NCBI GenBank assembly: GCA_041890515.1
Contig: JASDWX010000046.1
Span: forward strand, 12,724-76,723
Reading direction: 5' to 3'
Length of the DNA stretch: 64,000 nucleotides
Origin: Colwellia_A sp041890515
GTDB lineage: Bacteria; Pseudomonadota; Gammaproteobacteria; Enterobacterales; Alteromonadaceae
Shown here: in pieces, positions 60,662-64,000 of the stretch
How positions within the stretch are numbered: position 1 is the stretch's first letter
Layout of the letters: every line of letters starts with the position of its first letter
The notes under the pieces: generated by a model
The model's input: the letters and a program-made list of their open reading frames with translations, nothing else
Database searches by the model: none
Told to the model about the DNA's origin: nothing
Made by a program: the position numbers and the translations under genes

Positions 60662-61285
60662 ATGAGCGGTATTAGAGCACAACAAAAAGAAAAAACACGT
60701 CGACAATTAATTGATGCTGCTTTGGGGCAGTTAAGTAGTGAACGTAGCTTTTCAAGTTTGAGCTTACGTGAAGTCGCTAAAGAAGCTGGGTTAGCGCCAA
60801 CATCATTTTATCGACATTTTTCTGATATGGACGAATTAGGTTTAACGCTTGTTGATGAAGCGGGTTTAACTTTGCGCCAGTTAATGCGACAAGCTCGTCA
60901 ACGTATTGAAAAAGGGGGATCCGTTATTCAAATATCAGTTGTTACTTTTATGGAATTTATTGAAAGTAACGGTAATATATTTCGTTTGTTATTGAGAGAG
61001 CGCTCAGGAACGTCTGCAGCTTTTCGCGCAGCGGTAAATCGAGAAGTACGTTATTTTACCCTAGAGTTATGTGACTACTTACAACAAGCGAATAAATTAA
61101 ATGCTGATGTGGCATTTTTACAAGCTGACGCAGCGGTGACCATTGTATTCAGCGCAGGTTCTGATGCGTTAGATGTTGAGAAAGATGATCGTCAACAAAT
61201 CTCAATACGAACAATACAACAATTACGCTTTATTGCTCGCGGTGCCGCAGAATTTAGTCATCGAACCGTAAAAGTTAAAACCTAA
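60662..61285 (+). CDS. fabR: HTH-type transcriptional repressor FabR
   Basis: A 207-residue TetR-family regulator that represses unsaturated fatty-acid genes when bound to unsaturated acyl thioesters. MSGIRAQQKEKTRRQLIDAAL and LSLREVAKEAGLAPTSFYRHF form the helix-turn-helix domain nearly as in E. coli FabR; the ligand domain has FRLLLRERSGTSAAFRAAVNREV. It is divergent from the desaturase, with the candidate operator between them, and beside trmA as in E. coli. Confidence 0.93.
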   Translation: MSGIRAQQKEKTRRQLIDAALGQLSSERSFSSLSLREVAKEAGLAPTSFYRHFSDMDELGLTLVDEAGLTLRQLMRQARQRIEKGGSVIQISVVTFMEFIESNGNIFRLLLRERSGTSAAFRAAVNREVRYFTLELCDYLQQANKLNADVAFLQADAAVTIVFSAGSDALDVEKDDRQQISIRTIQQLRFIARGAAEFSHRTVKVKT

Positions 61286-61289
61286 CGTT

Positions 61290-62387
61290 TTATTTTTTAC
61301 GTGAAAGAATAACACCTGTCTCTACATGATGTGTGTAAGGAAACTGGTCAAACAGTGCAAATTTTTCGATGTTATGTGTTTTCACTAATTCAGCGAGGTT
61401 TTCTTTTAGAGTATCAGGGTTACATGAAATATAAACGATGCGTTCAAATCTGCTCACTAACTCAACACTATCACTGTCAAGCCCAGCTCTAGGTGGATCA
61501 ACCAAAACAGTATCGTAATTATAGCTTTTAAGATCAAAACCTTCTAAACGACGAAAGACTCGCTCACCATTCATTGCTTGGCTAAAGTCTTCACTCGACA
61601 TTCTGATAATATCAACATTGGTTAACTGGTTTTCGGCGATATTCGTTTGTGCTGATTTTACAGATGTTTTTGATATTTCAGTGCCTAAAACACGATCAAA
61701 GTTTTCAGCAAGTGCAATGCTAAAGTTACCATTGCCACAATAGAGTTCTATTAAATCGCCACCAATATTTTGCGTACCTTGCTTTGCCCAAAGTAACATC
61801 TGTTCGTTAACGTGACCGTTAGGTTGAGTGAAACTGTTCTCTACTTGCTGATAAGTGTAAGTTTTATCACCAACAGTTAATTTCTCAGTGACAAAGTCCT
61901 TATCAAGTATATATTTTTGCTTTTTGGCTCTACCAATTATATCTACTGGGGCTATAGTTGAAAGTGTCGTTTTTAAAATTGCAGCATCAGTTAGCCATTC
62001 TTCGTCTAATTGTCTGTGATATAACAAGCTGATTAATAACTCACCACTAAGCGTTGATAGAAAATCTACTTGGAATAGTCTATGGCGTAGTGATGGCTTA
62101 TCTTTAATTTCATCAAGTAGTGCTTTCATTGCTTGATTTATTAATTGACTTGCAACAGGGAAATTATCTACTCGATATTTTTCTTTTGTTTCACTATTAA
62201 ACATAATGTAGAACAAGTCGTCACCATCATGCCAAAGTCTAAATTCTGCTCGTAATCTATAATTTAATGGCTCAGAACGAAAAACATCAAAGCTTGGTAA
62301 GTCAAATTCACTAAACAATTTCGCGATATCATCCTGTTTATCTTCAAGTTGTTTATCATAAAATTGTGGTGCGATGTGACTAAACAT
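61290..62387 (-). CDS. trmA: tRNA (uracil-5-)-methyltransferase TrmA
   Basis: A 365-residue S-adenosylmethionine enzyme making m5U54 in the T-loop of tRNAs. SAM loop LIELYCGNGNFSIALAENF (about residues 215-233), DPPRAGLD, and the catalytic cysteine in IVYISCNPDTLKENLAEL (about residue 323), plus the C-terminal Glu in HHVETGVIL. There is no iron-sulfur TRAM domain, which separates it from RlmD. It ends four bases from the convergent fabR. Confidence 0.94.
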   Translation of the reverse strand: MFSHIAPQFYDKQLEDKQDDIAKLFSEFDLPSFDVFRSEPLNYRLRAEFRLWHDGDDLFYIMFNSETKEKYRVDNFPVASQLINQAMKALLDEIKDKPSLRHRLFQVDFLSTLSGELLISLLYHRQLDEEWLTDAAILKTTLSTIAPVDIIGRAKKQKYILDKDFVTEKLTVGDKTYTYQQVENSFTQPNGHVNEQMLLWAKQGTQNIGGDLIELYCGNGNFSIALAENFDRVLGTEISKTSVKSAQTNIAENQLTNVDIIRMSSEDFSQAMNGERVFRRLEGFDLKSYNYDTVLVDPPRAGLDSDSVELVSRFERIVYISCNPDTLKENLAELVKTHNIEKFALFDQFPYTHHVETGVILSRKK

Positions 62388-62634
62388 ATATAAGCCTTAA
62401 ATATAGAAGTAGATTAACGATATTATACTCAACTTTATGAGTATTTACTGAGGCGCAGAGTTTATCGATTGTGATTACTTTGTCTAGTCATTTGTCTATA
62501 ATTTTCTTCGACGTGCTAGACTCAAGGCTAAAGGTTTGCTGTTAGATGCCGATATAAAAGCCATATTAAATTTGAGAATCTTTAGATCTTTGATTGTGTT
62601 TAATTATAATTTAATTAGATACTGGAGAGTTGAA

Positions 62635-63897
62635 ATGAATAAAATTGATAATCAGACAGCTTTGCCTAATTACTTGGGTCATAACCGTCAAGCCGAACAA
62701 ATGAAAAATGAAGCTGTGAAGCAGCATATGCCTGCAGATTCTTTTGATAAATTAGCATTAAATAATCGTGTCTCTATTAGTATGAAGATTGTATTTCAAT
62801 CTGTTGCTAGCAAAATATCAGAAAACTTTAACCACACGCCACTAGAAAAAAATATAACTTCAACCAATACAGTCGCGAAAGCACCAGCAGGAGAAAGTAA
62901 TTCTTTAGCAGGAATCTTTGACTTTGAAGAAGTCGCTCGCACTGTGATGGAATTTGTTGGAGGTAGCATTCTTGCTGCACAAGCGAATGGTGCCAGTGAT
63001 GATGAATTAAAAGAAATGTTTGAGCAAGGACGTGCTGGAGCAAACTTAGGAATTGATCAAGCGATTGGTGAGCTAAAAGATCTGGCAATGCTAGATGATG
63101 ACCTAAGTCAGGGAATTGAAAAAAGTCGTGCTCTTATCAACCAAAACATTAGCGACCTTTATACAAAGATATTCCCTGAAGAGGAGCAATCAACCAGTGA
63201 TGTAGTATTAGACAAGCAGAATATTAGAAATGCCTCTCTTGATAGCGACTTATATACAAGTAATTCTAAAAATAGTGATCTATCGATTACTACAACTGAT
63301 GGCGATATCGTATCTATATCGTTTAGCGAACTCCAACAATATGCGAGTAAAAAAAATTATCAGTATGAAGAAGGAAATAAAGGTGTTGCGGAGAATTACA
63401 GTATGGCAAATAGCGAATATCATGAAGTTAATTTCTCCTACAGTGTTGAAGGTGAACTTGATGATGAAGAAAAAGCGGCTATTGAAGCATTAATTAAAGA
63501 TGTAAATTCACTACAGAAAGATTTCTTCAGCGGTAATGTAGATCAAGCCTTTGAAAAGGCGATCAAACTTGGTTTTGACAATGAACAGATTGCTAATTTT
63601 AGTATGGACTTACAACAAACTAAGACAAGTTATGTAAGCCAAACCTATACTGAAGTTGCAGAGTTTGATGAAAAGGTATCACCAAGCGCTAATAAAGAAC
63701 TCAGGCCATTAATTGATTTCTTAGCGCAATTTAAACAATTACAAGAAAAGGCAGATAGTCTTTTATCTAAAAATGATGATGCTTTTGGTCAGCTTCTTGA
63801 TGCCGTATTTAACGCAGAATTTGGTGAAGATAAGGAGAGAAAAGAAAAATATGATAAGGTTATAGAAATAGTTAAGCCTGAACAACAGAGCAACTAA
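62635..63897 (+). CDS. DUF5610-like protein of unknown function
   Basis: A 420-residue soluble protein without signal peptide or membrane helices. GGAG lies just upstream of ATG 62635; earlier in-frame starts back to 62536 are not supported. The region VISISMKIVFQ-like (NNRVSISMKIVFQSVASKI) followed by VMEFVGGSILAAQANGASDDELKEMFEQGRAGANLGIDQAIGEL fits the DUF5610 family as I remember it. The C-terminal half is acidic with coiled-coil tendency (ELDDEEKAAIEALIKDVNSLQKD). Function unknown; single gene with its own terminator. Confidence 0.6.
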   Translation: MNKIDNQTALPNYLGHNRQAEQMKNEAVKQHMPADSFDKLALNNRVSISMKIVFQSVASKISENFNHTPLEKNITSTNTVAKAPAGESNSLAGIFDFEEVARTVMEFVGGSILAAQANGASDDELKEMFEQGRAGANLGIDQAIGELKDLAMLDDDLSQGIEKSRALINQNISDLYTKIFPEEEQSTSDVVLDKQNIRNASLDSDLYTSNSKNSDLSITTTDGDIVSISFSELQQYASKKNYQYEEGNKGVAENYSMANSEYHEVNFSYSVEGELDDEEKAAIEALIKDVNSLQKDFFSGNVDQAFEKAIKLGFDNEQIANFSMDLQQTKTSYVSQTYTEVAEFDEKVSPSANKELRPLIDFLAQFKQLQEKADSLLSKNDDAFGQLLDAVFNAEFGEDKERKEKYDKVIEIVKPEQQSN

Positions 63898-63923
63898 GTT
63901 AAACGTTATTATTTGTAGATAAA

Positions 63924-63948
63924 AAAACCCGCTGATAAAGCGGGTTTT
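63924..63948 (+). terminator. Terminator of the DUF5610-like gene
   Basis: AAAACCCGCT / AGCGGGTTTT ten-base perfect stem with a five-base loop, right arm ending in T residues. Confidence 0.9.
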
Positions 63949-64000
63949 GACCCTGTAACAAAATCTGTGTAACTGCCTATCATTAGTACCCATATAGGGT

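Noticed and set aside
1..64000. CRISPR arrays, tRNA or rRNA genes, complete prophage or IS
   Set aside because: No regular repeat-spacer pattern, cloverleaf-like segment, rRNA-like sequence or transposase/integrase gene was found by eye.

Overview
The window comes from a low-GC marine gammaproteobacterium, most likely a Colwelliaceae-type Alteromonadales member (Colwellia / Thalassotalea-like). This placement is inferred from gene content and order: a complete MSHA type IV pilus locus running into mreBCD-maf-rng-yhdP-nit-tldD, a MotX sodium-motor gene, PEP-CTERM envelope proteins, and the sthA / desaturase / fabR / trmA neighbourhood. The DNA is chromosomal and almost fully coding. I see no rRNA, tRNA, prophage, complete IS or CRISPR array.

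Layout. 1-1700: a PEP-CTERM pair, with a truncated PrsT-like TPR protein (-) and a PEP-CTERM substrate (+) preceded by a sigma-54-type promoter. 1.8-4 kb: erpA behind an IscR-type operator, then a secreted M28 peptidase. 3.9-7 kb: a diguanylate cyclase / HD-GYP operon divergent from motX, which has a sigma-28-type promoter. 7-12.6 kb: rnr, rlmB, a 600-base non-coding stretch, then rpsF-priB-rpsR-rplI. 12.7-13.6 kb: a D-cysteine desulfhydrase-like PLP enzyme. 13.7-34.7 kb: the msh locus (mshI, a PilN-like gene, J, K, L, M, N, E, G, F, B, A, C, D, O, P, Q). It is interrupted by a PglL/PilO-like O-oligosaccharyltransferase on the opposite strand, a second MshA-type pilin, and a second PEP-CTERM gene that also has a sigma-54-type promoter. 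The canonical mshA carries an in-frame TAA in its leader peptide. 35-46 kb: mreB, mreC, mreD, maf, rng, yhdP, nit, tldD. 46.4-49.4 kb: a zinc-uptake module (Zur-like box, a small secreted protein cut by a 10-N assembly gap, a His/Asp/Glu-rich TonB receptor). 49.4-57.7 kb: cvfB, a TerB-like gene, an RND efflux pair, two small lipoproteins and a SixA-like phosphatase. 57.8-62.4 kb: sthA, a fatty-acid desaturase and fabR with a FabR-like palindrome on the desaturase promoter, then trmA. The window ends with a DUF5610-like gene and a strong terminator.

How the genes fit together. c-di-GMP is a likely common thread: a cyclase/phosphodiesterase pair beside a flagellar motor gene, and an MshE ATPase with an N-terminal c-di-GMP-binding MshEN domain. 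Surface biology dominates, with the pilus, a probable pilin glycosyltransferase and PEP-CTERM proteins. Several regulators can be read from DNA sites alone: IscR, RpoN, FliA, Zur and FabR. Three places suggest either recent lesions or draft-assembly errors: the mshA nonsense codon, the missing standard start codon of rnr, and the N gap.
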